A DNA stretch of 12,564 nucleotides from Deltaproteobacteria bacterium (GTDB taxonomy: Bacteria > Desulfobacterota > Syntrophia > Syntrophales > UBA5619). The position numbers were made by a program, and so were the translations under genes. The DNA lies in the NCBI GenBank assembly GCA_023487865.1, contig JAMDBG010000194.1, positions 1 through 12,564 on the forward strand. The letters are read 5' to 3'. The notes under the pieces are model-generated. The model had not been told where the DNA came from, did not search any database, and saw nothing but the letters and a program-made list of their open reading frames with translations. This document shows, one piece after another, positions 1-7,033 of this stretch (within the stretch, counting starts at the first letter, position 1; each line of letters starts with the position of its first letter).

Positions 1-553
1 AGCCATCGATCCGAAGAAGGATGTCGACGGCTTCCACCCGGTCAATGTGGGGAAGATGATGATCGGCGAGGCGGACTATCTTCCCTGCACTCCGGCCGGG
101 ATCCAGCAGCTCTTGATCCGTTCGGGAGTCACGACCGACGGGGCGGAGGTCGTCGTCGTCGGCAGGTCGAATATCGTCGGTAAACCGATCACGAACATCC
201 TGCTTCAGAAACAAAAGGGGGCGAACGCCACGGTGACGATCTGCCACACGGGGACGCGGGACATCGCGTTTCATACCCGCCGGGCGGACATCCTCATCGT
301 TGCCGCCGGGAAACCGAAGGCCATCACGGCGGAGATGGGCAAGTCAGGGGCGGTGGTGATCGATGTGGGCGTCAACCGGATTGGGATGACGCCGGACGGC
401 AAAGCCAAACTTTGCGGCGACGTCGATTTCGATGCGGTGAAGGAGAAGGCCTCCCTGATCACGCCGGTGCCCGGGGGGGTGGGGCCGATGACGATCACGA
501 TGCTGATGCTGAACACCGTCAAGGCGGCCAAACTCGCGGCCGGTGTCGAATAA
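1..553 (+). CDS. folD: FolD, bifunctional methylene-THF dehydrogenase / methenyl-THF cyclohydrolase (5' end missing)
   Basis: Only the last 183 codons lie in the window (frame begins at base 2, stop TAA at 551-553); full FolD proteins are about 280-300 residues, so roughly the first 100 are missing. The visible part starts in the conserved KDVDGFHPVN segment and continues through PCTPAG, the Rossmann-fold stretch VVGRSNIVGKP that contacts NAD(P), CHTGTRD, and the family signature PGGVGPMT near the C-terminus. The cytoplasmic enzyme interconverts 5,10-methylene-THF, 5,10-methenyl-THF and 10-formyl-THF. The next gene on the same strand begins 71 bases downstream and encodes the following step (methylene-THF reductase), so the two are probably cotranscribed. 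The visible frame is intact across its own run of seven G (473-479). Identification is secure; the direction of flux in this organism cannot be read from the sequence. Confidence 0.96.
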   Translation, partial: AIDPKKDVDGFHPVNVGKMMIGEADYLPCTPAGIQQLLIRSGVTTDGAEVVVVGRSNIVGKPITNILLQKQKGANATVTICHTGTRDIAFHTRRADILIVAAGKPKAITAEMGKSGAVVIDVGVNRIGMTPDGKAKLCGDVDFDAVKEKASLITPVPGGVGPMTITMLMLNTVKAAKLAAGVE

Positions 554-624
554 TAAGTCACGCCTGCTGCGGAACGGCTTTCGGACGCTGTGCGCGCGGC
601 ATGTACACCTATACGGAGGAGGAA

Positions 625-2176
625 ATGGAGAACCGTTTCAAGACGTCATTGATGGACCCGGCGACACTGTCGGTCACCTGGGAGCTGGTCCCGGGAAGGG
701 GGGCGAGGGAGAAGGACCAGGAAAAGGCCATGGCCGCCGCCCAGCAGGCGGCGAAGGGGGGGGAAGATCCATGCCCTCACGATTACGGACAATCCCGGGG
801 GAAACCCGGCCATCCTTGCCGATTATCTGGGTGAGGAGATCCTGCGAACGGGAATCGAACCCCTGGTCCATTTTACCTGCAAGGACAAGAACCGCAATCA
901 AATAGAGAGCCAGCTCTACGCGCTCGATCGGGCGGGTGTGCGGAACCTCCTGGTGATGAGCGGGGATTATCCAGTGACCGGTTTTCTGGGAAGGCCCAAG
1001 CCGGTCTTCGACCTCGATCCGGTCAACGCTGTCGAACTGATCGCCCGGATGAACCGGGGGCTGGAATACCCGGGCCTCAAGGGGACAATCAAGCATCAGC
1101 CGAGCGATTTTTTCACCGGTGTGGCCGTTTCCCCTTTCAAGGCAACCGAAGCGGAGCAGATGATCCAGTATTTCAAGCTGAAGAAAAAGATCGCCGCCGG
1201 GGTGGGATTCGTTGTGACCCAGCTGGGGTATGACGTCCGGAAGTTCCATGAGGCCCTGCAGTTTATCAAACAATGTGCTCCGGAAATGCCCGTCGTGGGA
1301 AACATCTACATCCTCCCGTTCGGAGCGGCGAGGGTGATGAACCAAAACAAGATCCCCGGTTGTGTCGTCACGGACAAGCTTGTCGCCGAACTGGACCAGG
1401 AGCGGAGTGCGGCGGACAAGGGGGAAGGGGGCCGGCTGCTCCGCGCTGCGCGGATGTACGCCATCATGAAAGGGATGGGTTTCAGCGGTGTCCATATCGG
1501 CGGACACAACATCCGCTACGAACAGGTTGAACAAATCATCAGCGACGGCGAAGCCCTGAGCCCGAACTGGCGGGACCTCGTCCATCATTTCGACTATCCG
1601 CAGCCGAACGGATTTTATTACTTTGCGCTGGACCCGAAAACGGGACTCAATGCCGAAACACCGGTACGAAGACAGGGATTGCCCCTCGATGCCCCGATCG
1701 GTTTCTCCTATCGGATGTCGCGCCTCTTCCATCAACTGATGTTCGAGCCGGGGAAGAACCTCTATGGTCTGATGGGCGCCCTCAGCAGGAAAGTCGAGGG
1801 ATCGAAGCTGGAAGGCGCTTACCATAAGCCGGAACACCTGGCAAAGGTTCTCATATTTGATTGTCATGATTGCGGGGATTGCGCACTGATCGATGTGGCT
1901 TACAGCTGCCCGATGTCTCAATGCCCCAAGAACCAGAGGAACGGGGCCTGCGGGGGCAGCTTCAACGGCTGGTGCGAGGTCTATCCGGAAAAGAGGCGGT
2001 GTGTTTATGTGATCGCCTATGCCAGGCTGAAACATTATGGTGAGGAGGCGCGCCTGGACGGCGATTCCGTCCCCCCCTGCAACTGGGATTTCTATCAGAC
2101 CTCTTCCTGGATCAATTATTACCTTGGGAAAGATCATACCGCAAAACGCACGGGTGTTCCGGAGGCCAAACAGTAA
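625..2176 (+). CDS. MetF-type methylene-THF reductase fused to MetV-like C-terminal cysteine domain, frameshifted at a G8 run
   Basis: This is a methylenetetrahydrofolate reductase-like TIM-barrel (about residues 15-330) followed by a MetV-like zinc/Fe-S type domain (PF12225-like). That domain has cysteines at C413, C416, C419 (CHDCGDC), C428 and C433 (CPMSQC), C442 (GACGGS), C450 (GWC) and C459 (RRC), numbered on the frame-corrected protein. ATG 625 is chosen because a GGAGGAGG ribosome site lies just before it and because the protein then begins with the family's WELVPGRG segment. The frame runs in frame 1 to residue 46 (AAKGG), then continues homologously in frame 2 (KIHALTITDNPGGNPA) from base 764. 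Base 763, the last of eight G at 756-763, is therefore one too many. Uncorrected, translation stops at 832-834 after 69 residues. The corrected protein has 516 residues. The largest intact frame, from GTG 938, would lack the first 104 residues of the barrel. Role: methylene-THF to methyl-THF, with the Cys domain probably the electron-partner interface seen in acetogen MetF-MetV. It lies 71 bases after folD. Sequencing error, true mutation or slippage cannot be told apart here. Confidence 0.85.
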
Positions 2177-2187
2177 GGAATAAAGAA

Positions 2188-2220
2188 CGGCAGGTGACCT
2201 CAATTGACAACCACCTGCCG
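2188..2220 (-). terminator. Probable rho-independent terminator of the binding-protein/MCP operon
   Basis: A perfect 9-bp inverted repeat, CGGCAGGTG (2188-2196) and CACCTGCCG (2212-2220), with a 15-base loop. Read on the minus strand it lies 38 bases after the MCP stop codon and is followed by the T-rich stretch TTCTTTATTCCTT. On the plus strand it lies just after the metF-type gene but is followed by no T run, so it suits the minus-strand operon better, while possibly blocking read-through in both directions. Confidence 0.6.
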
Positions 2221-2258
2221 CAGCTCATCTCTGTCATACCGGCCGTAGGTTAAGTATG

Positions 2259-3593
2259 TTATGGAGCCGGGGCCGAAATGGGTTCATGCCCGGCAACGCC
2301 GACAATTCTCACTAAATCGGCGACATAAACCTTCATCTGTTCCGCCTGGGCCGTCATTTCCTCTGCTGCGGAAGCCGATTCCTCCGCGCCGGATGCATTT
2401 CTCTGGATGATCTTCTCCATATCCGCTATTGCCCGGTTGATCTGCTCCACACCCTGGGCCTGCTCATTGGAAGCCGCGGAAATCTCTTCCACCAATTCCC
2501 CGACCTTTTTTGCCCCTTGTGCTACCGTGCAAAACGCATCATTGGTTTTGGACACGATTTCCGAACCATGCTTGATCCTCTTTACTGTTCCCTCAATCAA
2601 ATTCGCCGTATTTTTTGCCGCCTCGGCGGCACGAATGGCAAGATTTCTCACCTCATCTGCTACCACAGCAAAACCGGCTCCCGCCTCTCCCGCGCGGGCC
2701 GCCTCCACTGCCGCATTCAACGCCAGTAAATTGGTCTGAAAGGCTATTTCATCGATCGTCTTAATGATTTTGGCGGTTTCTTCGCTCGCGGCGGAGATAT
2801 CGTGCATCGCTTCGGTCAGCTCTGTCATGGATTGATTGGCCATGTCCACCACCTTACGCGTATCTGCCATCATGCTGTTTGCCTGCCCGGCATTGTCCGC
2901 GTTTTGCCTTGTCATCGAAGCCATCTCCTCGACGGAAGAGGAAGCCTCCTCAATACCGGCCGCCTGCTCGGACGCACCCTCTGACAGGGTCTGGCTTGAC
3001 GACGATACCTGTGACGATACCGAGGCCACCATATCTGTGCCTTCCTTCATGCCCGTGATCACTCGCTTGAGAATGCCCGTGATGTTCCGTGTGATAAAGG
3101 TCAGTCCCAGGACCGTCAACAGCATCGCGATGAGGATACTGACGGCGATCTTGATGATCCCGTCACGCAGTACTCGGGAGAGGGTGTTTTTGCTGTAACC
3201 GATCTTGAGAACCGCTTCCGTATTTTTTCCATCCTGGCCTTTGATATCGCGTTGATAGACGGCAAGCGAGGAGGTGTCAGAGGGAATCTTGGAGTTATGG
3301 GTCAGCACCTTGCCCCCGGCGTCATAGAATACGGCAAAGGCCACATCGGGATCTTTTATCGCCTCCTGGACGAAACCCTCGAGCGCGGGGAAGTCGTAAT
3401 TGATAATATAGGAAGCGCTGATTTTTTCTAAAAGATTCGCCAGCGAATTCCCCTTCGAGTCCATCATCGATTGCACAGATGATTGGGTGTTCAGGATCAT
3501 GCTGGTTCCCAGGGCAATCAGCAGAATCATCGTCAGTGCCGTGATAGGAATCAACAATTTTTTCCCAATGGTATCCAGTCTTAAAAAGCGCAT
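2259..3593 (-). CDS. Methyl-accepting chemotaxis protein without a full HAMP domain
   Basis: A 444-residue transmembrane chemoreceptor. Membrane segment 1 is at about residues 12-35, a periplasmic sensor of only about 110 residues follows (36-144, with a Cache-like strand DPDVAFAVFYDAGGKVL), and membrane segment 2 is at about 146-168. The cytoplasmic signalling domain carries the highly conserved hairpin tip at about 280-319 (DEIAFQTNLLALNAA through GFAVVADEVRNLA), which contacts CheA and CheW. Glutamate/glutamine/serine/alanine-rich helices on both sides (about 205-230 and 395-420) are the usual methylation regions. After membrane segment 2 only an ITGILKRV-like start of a HAMP is seen; the chain then passes directly into the signalling helices. 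There is no C-terminal NWETF-type CheR tether; the protein ends in a proline-rich EPISAPAP. A good ribosome site (AGGAGA) precedes ATG 3593. The gene follows the PstS-like binding protein by 92 bases on the same strand, which suggests that the receptor reads that protein. The ligand is unknown. Confidence 0.93.
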   Translation of the reverse strand: MRFLRLDTIGKKLLIPITALTMILLIALGTSMILNTQSSVQSMMDSKGNSLANLLEKISASYIINYDFPALEGFVQEAIKDPDVAFAVFYDAGGKVLTHNSKIPSDTSSLAVYQRDIKGQDGKNTEAVLKIGYSKNTLSRVLRDGIIKIAVSILIAMLLTVLGLTFITRNITGILKRVITGMKEGTDMVASVSSQVSSSSQTLSEGASEQAAGIEEASSSVEEMASMTRQNADNAGQANSMMADTRKVVDMANQSMTELTEAMHDISAASEETAKIIKTIDEIAFQTNLLALNAAVEAARAGEAGAGFAVVADEVRNLAIRAAEAAKNTANLIEGTVKRIKHGSEIVSKTNDAFCTVAQGAKKVGELVEEISAASNEQAQGVEQINRAIADMEKIIQRNASGAEESASAAEEMTAQAEQMKVYVADLVRIVGVAGHEPISAPAP

Positions 3594-3623
3594 TTTTCTG
3601 TCTCCTGTTGCCGTTCGAACCAG

Positions 3624-3665
3624 TCAGGTGGGGGGAAGAGCCACCATGCTCTGCCTCCCACCTGA
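3624..3665 (-). promoter_or_regulatory. Strong intercistronic hairpin between binding-protein and MCP genes
   Basis: Bases 3624-3640 pair with 3649-3665 around an 8-base loop. There are nine perfect pairs at the base (TCAGGTGGG with CCCACCTGA), then a weak pair, two pairs, one mismatch, and four pairs (AGAG with CTCT). On the minus-strand transcript it begins 20 bases after the binding-protein stop and ends about 30 bases before the MCP start. No T run follows, so it is not a classical terminator. By analogy with hairpins behind other binding-protein genes, it may stabilise the upstream message or limit read-through, giving much binding protein and little receptor. That role is an inference. 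Confidence 0.5.
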
Positions 3666-3685
3666 TATCATGATTGCCATCCAAA

Positions 3686-4459
3686 CTATTTTGCCAGATA
3701 CTTCTGGCCTTCCCCTCTAATGAAGTCCAACATTTTCAATACTTTGGGCGACGGAGCGCCCTTGGTGATCAAGGTGATCGGCCTACCCACCTCGGGTATT
3801 TCGGGTGAAGAGACCGTTGCGTCCACACCGGAAGCGGGACTCAGGCCGATAGCGCCTGGATTGGCGGCAACCACCTTTTTGATCTCCGCTGCGTTGGTTG
3901 ATTCCTGTACCTTTTTGGTAAAGGGCTCGCCGCCCATCACCTGCTTGATAAAAACGCTGTTCGTTCCCGGAATCTTATTCCCGTAAACCACCACGATGGG
4001 CATGTCCTTCCCGCCCACATCCTTCCAGTTCGTCTTTTTGCCGCTGAAAATATCCTTCAGCTGTTCCTTGGAAAGGTTCTTGACGGCGTTCCCCTTATGG
4101 ACGATCACTTTGATGTTGTCTTTACCAATGACCCTGTATTTGTACACATTTTTATCCGCTATTTTGTAGCCTCCCTTTTCCATCATCTCCATCCAGTCCG
4201 GAAAGGTCACCCCACCGCTGGCGGCATCCAGAAGACCCTTGTCAAGGTCTTTGAGTGCTTCTTCAGGGCCGTTTGAGATGAGGACGAGGTTGATCCCGGT
4301 GGCCTTCTCCAAAGGCGCTTTGATTTTATTAAAGACGTTTTCCGTCGGTGCGGCGCCGGCACCCACCTTGACCTCCTCGGCAAAAGAGAGAGACGACAGG
4401 ATCAACACCATGAAAATGGCCGTTATCATGGCCCCAATACCGCTGCTTTGCTTCTTCAT
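3686..4459 (-). CDS. PstS-like periplasmic substrate-binding protein
   Basis: A 257-residue exported protein of the phosphate-type binding-protein family (PstS-like, PBP_like_2). It has a clear signal peptide: KK, then a hydrophobic core at about residues 9-24, with likely cleavage after LSFA (residue 27). The mature part starts EEVKVGAGAAPTENVF and carries family hallmarks: VIVHKGNAVKNLSKEQLKDIFSG (about 118-140), TNWKDVGGKDMPIVVV, a PGTNSVF segment (164-170), NPGAIG (200-205) and a C-terminal helix DFIRGEGQKYL. It is shorter than canonical PstS (about 320-350 residues), and no pstC, pstA or pstB follows. An MCP gene follows instead, so a sensory rather than transport role is likely. ATG 4459 is preceded by GGAGGT. 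The promoter at 4552-4578 is of the flagellar sigma-28 type. Phosphate is the family's usual ligand, but the ligand here is not determined; another oxyanion (for example molybdate or tungstate) or an organic solute is possible. Confidence 0.88.
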   Translation of the reverse strand: MKKQSSGIGAMITAIFMVLILSSLSFAEEVKVGAGAAPTENVFNKIKAPLEKATGINLVLISNGPEEALKDLDKGLLDAASGGVTFPDWMEMMEKGGYKIADKNVYKYRVIGKDNIKVIVHKGNAVKNLSKEQLKDIFSGKKTNWKDVGGKDMPIVVVYGNKIPGTNSVFIKQVMGGEPFTKKVQESTNAAEIKKVVAANPGAIGLSPASGVDATVSSPEIPEVGRPITLITKGAPSPKVLKMLDFIRGEGQKYLAK

Positions 4460-4551
4460 TTGTCTGCTACCTCCACTATTTAGATTTTGAATGACTTTGG
4501 TGCATAGGGTGGATTACATTTCATCCCCGAATTGCCCTGTATTTGTATTTA

Positions 4552-4578
4552 TTATCGGCTCTGATACCGAATACTTTA
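4552..4578 (-). promoter_or_regulatory. Sigma-28 (FliA-type) promoter for the binding-protein/MCP operon
   Basis: Reading the minus strand, TAAAGTAT (4578-4571), an 11-base spacer, then GCCGATAA (4559-4552). The E. coli FliA consensus is TAAAGTTT-N11-GCCGATAA, so 15 of 16 consensus positions match and the spacer length is exact. An A/T-rich stretch lies just upstream. Transcription would start near 4544, giving a leader of about 85 bases before ATG 4459. The promoter type agrees with the downstream chemoreceptor gene, which supports the call independently of the base match. Confidence 0.8.
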
Positions 4579-4918
4579 GTTTTGGGGGGTTATTTGGTGA
4601 AAATATTTTTTGAGAAGATCAGTATACGAGAGCCTACCAGCCGAGAGGTATTCAAGCAGGAGGATTCATCTTGAGAAACCCCTAACAAGTTGCACAAATG
4701 CAAGGATGGGTGATGTATTCAGGGGGGAGCTCCCGTATCGGCGGCAAGGAAAACCTGAACCGGGGGATTAAAAACTCTACCAAGAATCGGTTTCAGCGGA
4801 GGTTCAGGAATGAAAAGGGTGAAAAAGTGAATGGCCGTTGACCAGGGATACCCACAGAACCATATGTTTACCATTGGCGTGTTTCCCTGTATCTGGGCAT
4901 CCCGTGTTCTTTAAAAGG
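4579..4918. other. 340-base stretch without a recognisable gene; short repeats only
   Basis: Lies between the sigma-28 promoter and the end of the AOR gene. No reading frame here has a ribosome site or familiar protein. It holds a 10-bp palindrome GGGAGCTCCC (4725-4734), a small hairpin TTGCA-caaa-TGCAA (4690-4703), an inverted repeat CCTGAACC (4754-4761) / GGTTCAGG (4801-4808), and two imperfectly similar segments starting CTACCA at 4634 and 4777. I could not fit it to a known riboswitch or other RNA family, and I see no clear terminator for the AOR gene. It could hold a small RNA or the worn remains of a mobile element. Confidence 0.4.
4634..4818 (+). repeat. Imperfect direct repeat, two copies about 142 bases apart
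   Basis: Copy 1 (about 4634-4673) and copy 2 (about 4777-4813) both begin CTACCA. Both then carry a similar core: TTCAAGCAGGAGGATTCA (4651-4668) against TTCAGCGGAGGTTCA (4792-4806). The second equals the first with three single-base deletions. The match is short and gapped, so chance is not excluded. Confidence 0.3.
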
Positions 4919-6835
4919 CTATCGGACTCGTCTCCGCTCCCTGATGTACTCATCAAGCCAGAACAGATTGAGTTCTGCCAGCTTGCCTCGCGTCGGCACG
5001 CCTTCCTCAGGATCCCAGCCCATCGCTTCATAGTACAGGGTCAAGAGATCATCGAACTCACCGCGGTCGAGGCCCTTCCCCTGGAGTGCGCCGCTCTCCA
5101 GCGGTTCAAAGAGCCGGTCCGGAAGGGTGTCGTCCAGGCGACCAAACCCTTCGCGCAGATTGAAAACCCGGGCCATCGTGACAGTCCTCTCGCCCACCTT
5201 CATGAGTTCCCAAAGGCTCGTCTCCCATCCTGTCACCGCCTGGACCACCTCCACCAGCTTGGGAAGGGTCAGAGCCCATACCGGTCCCGCTACAAAATTG
5301 CACACCCCCAGTGATTCATAGAGCGACCAGATGAAATGGAGGTAGGTGAAATTCCGTGCCTTGCGCGGTCCGAGCTCACGGGCAGGAATCGGCTCCAGGA
5401 TCCCGAGGGGGGCGATCCGCCCCAGATTGGGGCCGGCGACCTGAAAGGGGGTGTCATGGGGGGCTCTCACATGGTCCGCACCCGTCGGGGAAACGGCGAA
5501 GCTGAGCCCCTGGCCGGTCTTGCCGCGCGGGTCGTGCATGGGAAGTTCCTGCCCTTTGATGTGGAGAGCGAACTTTTCCGATCCCTTTCCGATCCTCGCC
5601 GCCGCGATCTTGACGCCTTCAGCCAGCAGGTCGCCCAAGCCCGGCTTGCGATAAGCGATCCATTCGATACCCTTTAACATCGCCTCGGGATTCCCGAACG
5701 TGAACGCGATCCCTTCCGTATCGGCCCGGGACAGGATCCCCTTTTCGTAGCACTCCATTGCGAACCCGATCGCCACGCCGGCGGAAATCGTGTCGAGGGT
5801 ATAACGGTTGCACAGTTCGTTCCCTTTGGCGATGGCCGCCAGATCGTCAATACACAGGAGGGATCCCAGGGAGCTCAGGGTTTCGTATTCCGGACCGCCG
5901 TACTTTCCGGAGGTCGCATAGGGGCCGGAGAGAATTTCCACCGACCGTTTGCAGCGGACCGCGCACGCATAGCAACCCTCCTCGCGCTTCAGAATCGTCT
6001 CGGCCATCTTCTCACCGCTGATCATTTCCGCCTTCTCGAAGTAGCCGGTACGGAAATTACGGGTCGGCAGGATGCCCTGATTGTTGATCGCATTGACCAG
6101 GTTGGAGGTCCCCAGTTTGTGAAGGACCATGTTCGGACCGTGCCGTCCGATCAGCTCTGTCAGCTCCTTGGAGAGTTCCCGGAGCTTTTCCGGATCATGA
6201 CTGGTCATTTTATTCGTTCCCCGGACTGCAACGGCCTTCAGGAGTTTGGAGCCCATCACTGCGCCCATTCCGGTCCTCCCGTTGACGTGCTTGAGCTCGT
6301 TCACAACACAGGCGTAGCGCACCCGATTTTCCCCGGCCGGTCCGATCAGGGCGACCCGTGCCCGTTTTTCCTTCAGCTCCTCCCTGATCATCTCCTGGGC
6401 AGGTCCTGTTTCCATCCCCCAGATCCCTTCCGCCGACCGGATCTCGACCTGACCGTCATGGATCCACAGGTAACAAGGTTTTGCAGCCTTTCCGGTGACG
6501 ATCACCGCGTCAAAACCGGAGAATTTCAGTTCCGGGCCCCAGAATCCACCGGCCTCAGCCTCCCCGTACGCGCCTGTCAGGGGCGACTTGGCCGCGATGG
6601 TATAGCGGACCATCCCCGCAATCGGTACTCCGGAAATCACCGAGGAGGCAAAGATCAGTATATTGTCTGCCGATAGAGGATCGATCCCCGGTTTGAGCTC
6701 CCGGAGCAGATAGTAGGAAGCCAGGCCTCCGCCGCCCAAATAGGTGCGATAAACGACCTCCCCTGGCTCCTCCACCTTCACCGTCCGCGATGTCAAGTCC
6801 ACTCTTGCAATCTTGCCGTTATACCCGTCTGGCAT
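4919..6835 (-). CDS. aor: Aldehyde:ferredoxin oxidoreductase (tungsten/molybdenum pterin enzyme)
   Basis: A 638-residue member of the AOR family, which oxidises aldehydes to acids (or the reverse) with ferredoxin, using W or Mo held by two pterins plus one 4Fe-4S cluster, in the cytoplasm. The N-terminal domain begins GYNGKIARVDLTSRTV, followed by YLGGGGLASY and the conserved AKSPLTGAYGEAEAGG. Cluster cysteines are C288, C291 and C295 (GCYACAVRC), with a fourth at C512 (GVCNFVAG). The pterin-contact region has LDTISAG (347-353), and ELPMHDPRGKTGQGLS and GADH follow. I start at ATG 6835 rather than an in-frame ATG at 6892 because a GGAGGG / G-rich ribosome site precedes it, none precedes 6892, and the cysteine numbers then coincide with those of the structurally known Pyrococcus enzyme. 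A C8 run (6840-6847 on the plus strand) lies in the leader, outside this reading frame. mobA is 198 bases upstream on the same strand, and the gene also has its own promoter. The aldehyde substrate cannot be inferred; an arylacetaldehyde is possible given the paaK nearby. Confidence 0.92.
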   Translation of the reverse strand: MPDGYNGKIARVDLTSRTVKVEEPGEVVYRTYLGGGGLASYYLLRELKPGIDPLSADNILIFASSVISGVPIAGMVRYTIAAKSPLTGAYGEAEAGGFWGPELKFSGFDAVIVTGKAAKPCYLWIHDGQVEIRSAEGIWGMETGPAQEMIREELKEKRARVALIGPAGENRVRYACVVNELKHVNGRTGMGAVMGSKLLKAVAVRGTNKMTSHDPEKLRELSKELTELIGRHGPNMVLHKLGTSNLVNAINNQGILPTRNFRTGYFEKAEMISGEKMAETILKREEGCYACAVRCKRSVEILSGPYATSGKYGGPEYETLSSLGSLLCIDDLAAIAKGNELCNRYTLDTISAGVAIGFAMECYEKGILSRADTEGIAFTFGNPEAMLKGIEWIAYRKPGLGDLLAEGVKIAAARIGKGSEKFALHIKGQELPMHDPRGKTGQGLSFAVSPTGADHVRAPHDTPFQVAGPNLGRIAPLGILEPIPARELGPRKARNFTYLHFIWSLYESLGVCNFVAGPVWALTLPKLVEVVQAVTGWETSLWELMKVGERTVTMARVFNLREGFGRLDDTLPDRLFEPLESGALQGKGLDRGEFDDLLTLYYEAMGWDPEEGVPTRGKLAELNLFWLDEYIRERRRVR

Positions 6836-6922
6836 GCCACCCCCCCCTTTCCCTCCAGGAACTGCAGATCCATCCGCTTTTTCGCCACGCATTGGTTTGC
6901 TGGGATCTCATATAGATGTAAA

Positions 6923-6951
6923 AGTATAAAGGGCTGGGAGTTGTGTGTCAA
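6923..6951 (-). promoter_or_regulatory. Sigma-70-type promoter for the AOR gene
   Basis: On the minus strand, a perfect -35 box TTGACA (6951-6946), a 17-base spacer and -10 box TATACT (6928-6923). Start of transcription would be near 6916, leaving about 80 bases to the chosen start codon at 6835. It shows that the AOR gene can be expressed apart from mobA. Confidence 0.72.
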
Positions 6952-7033
6952 TAAATAAAGCACCCTGACCGGAGCGGGTTATCCGGGAAATGACCTGCTG
7001 TCCGGAGGTGAACCTTTTTGTGATTCGGACAAA

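Noticed and set aside
601..624. In-frame ATG at 601 as start of the metF-type gene
   Set aside because: No ribosome site precedes it, while ATG 625 has GGAGGAGG directly upstream and gives the usual N-terminal length.
674..2203. Long 509-residue minus-strand frame opposite the metF-type gene
   Set aside because: It is the antisense shadow of a GC-rich gene: no ribosome site, no familiar domain, and the plus strand carries unmistakable MetF and MetV motifs.
4460..4740. Cyclic-di-GMP (GEMM) riboswitch ahead of the binding-protein/MCP operon
   Set aside because: Considered because such leaders precede chemotaxis genes in related bacteria, but the conserved GEMM core is absent on the minus strand.
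4579..4918. Group II intron or retroelement remnant
   Set aside because: Purine-rich segments look suggestive, but there is no domain V-like hairpin and no reverse transcriptase frame.
4838..5314. 158-residue plus-strand frame overlapping the AOR 3' end
   Set aside because: It is mostly antisense to conserved AOR sequence and lacks any recognisable domain.
6836..6892. ATG 6892 as start of the AOR gene
   Set aside because: No ribosome site, a Gly-rich unconserved extension, and cysteine numbering that fits the known enzyme only from ATG 6835.
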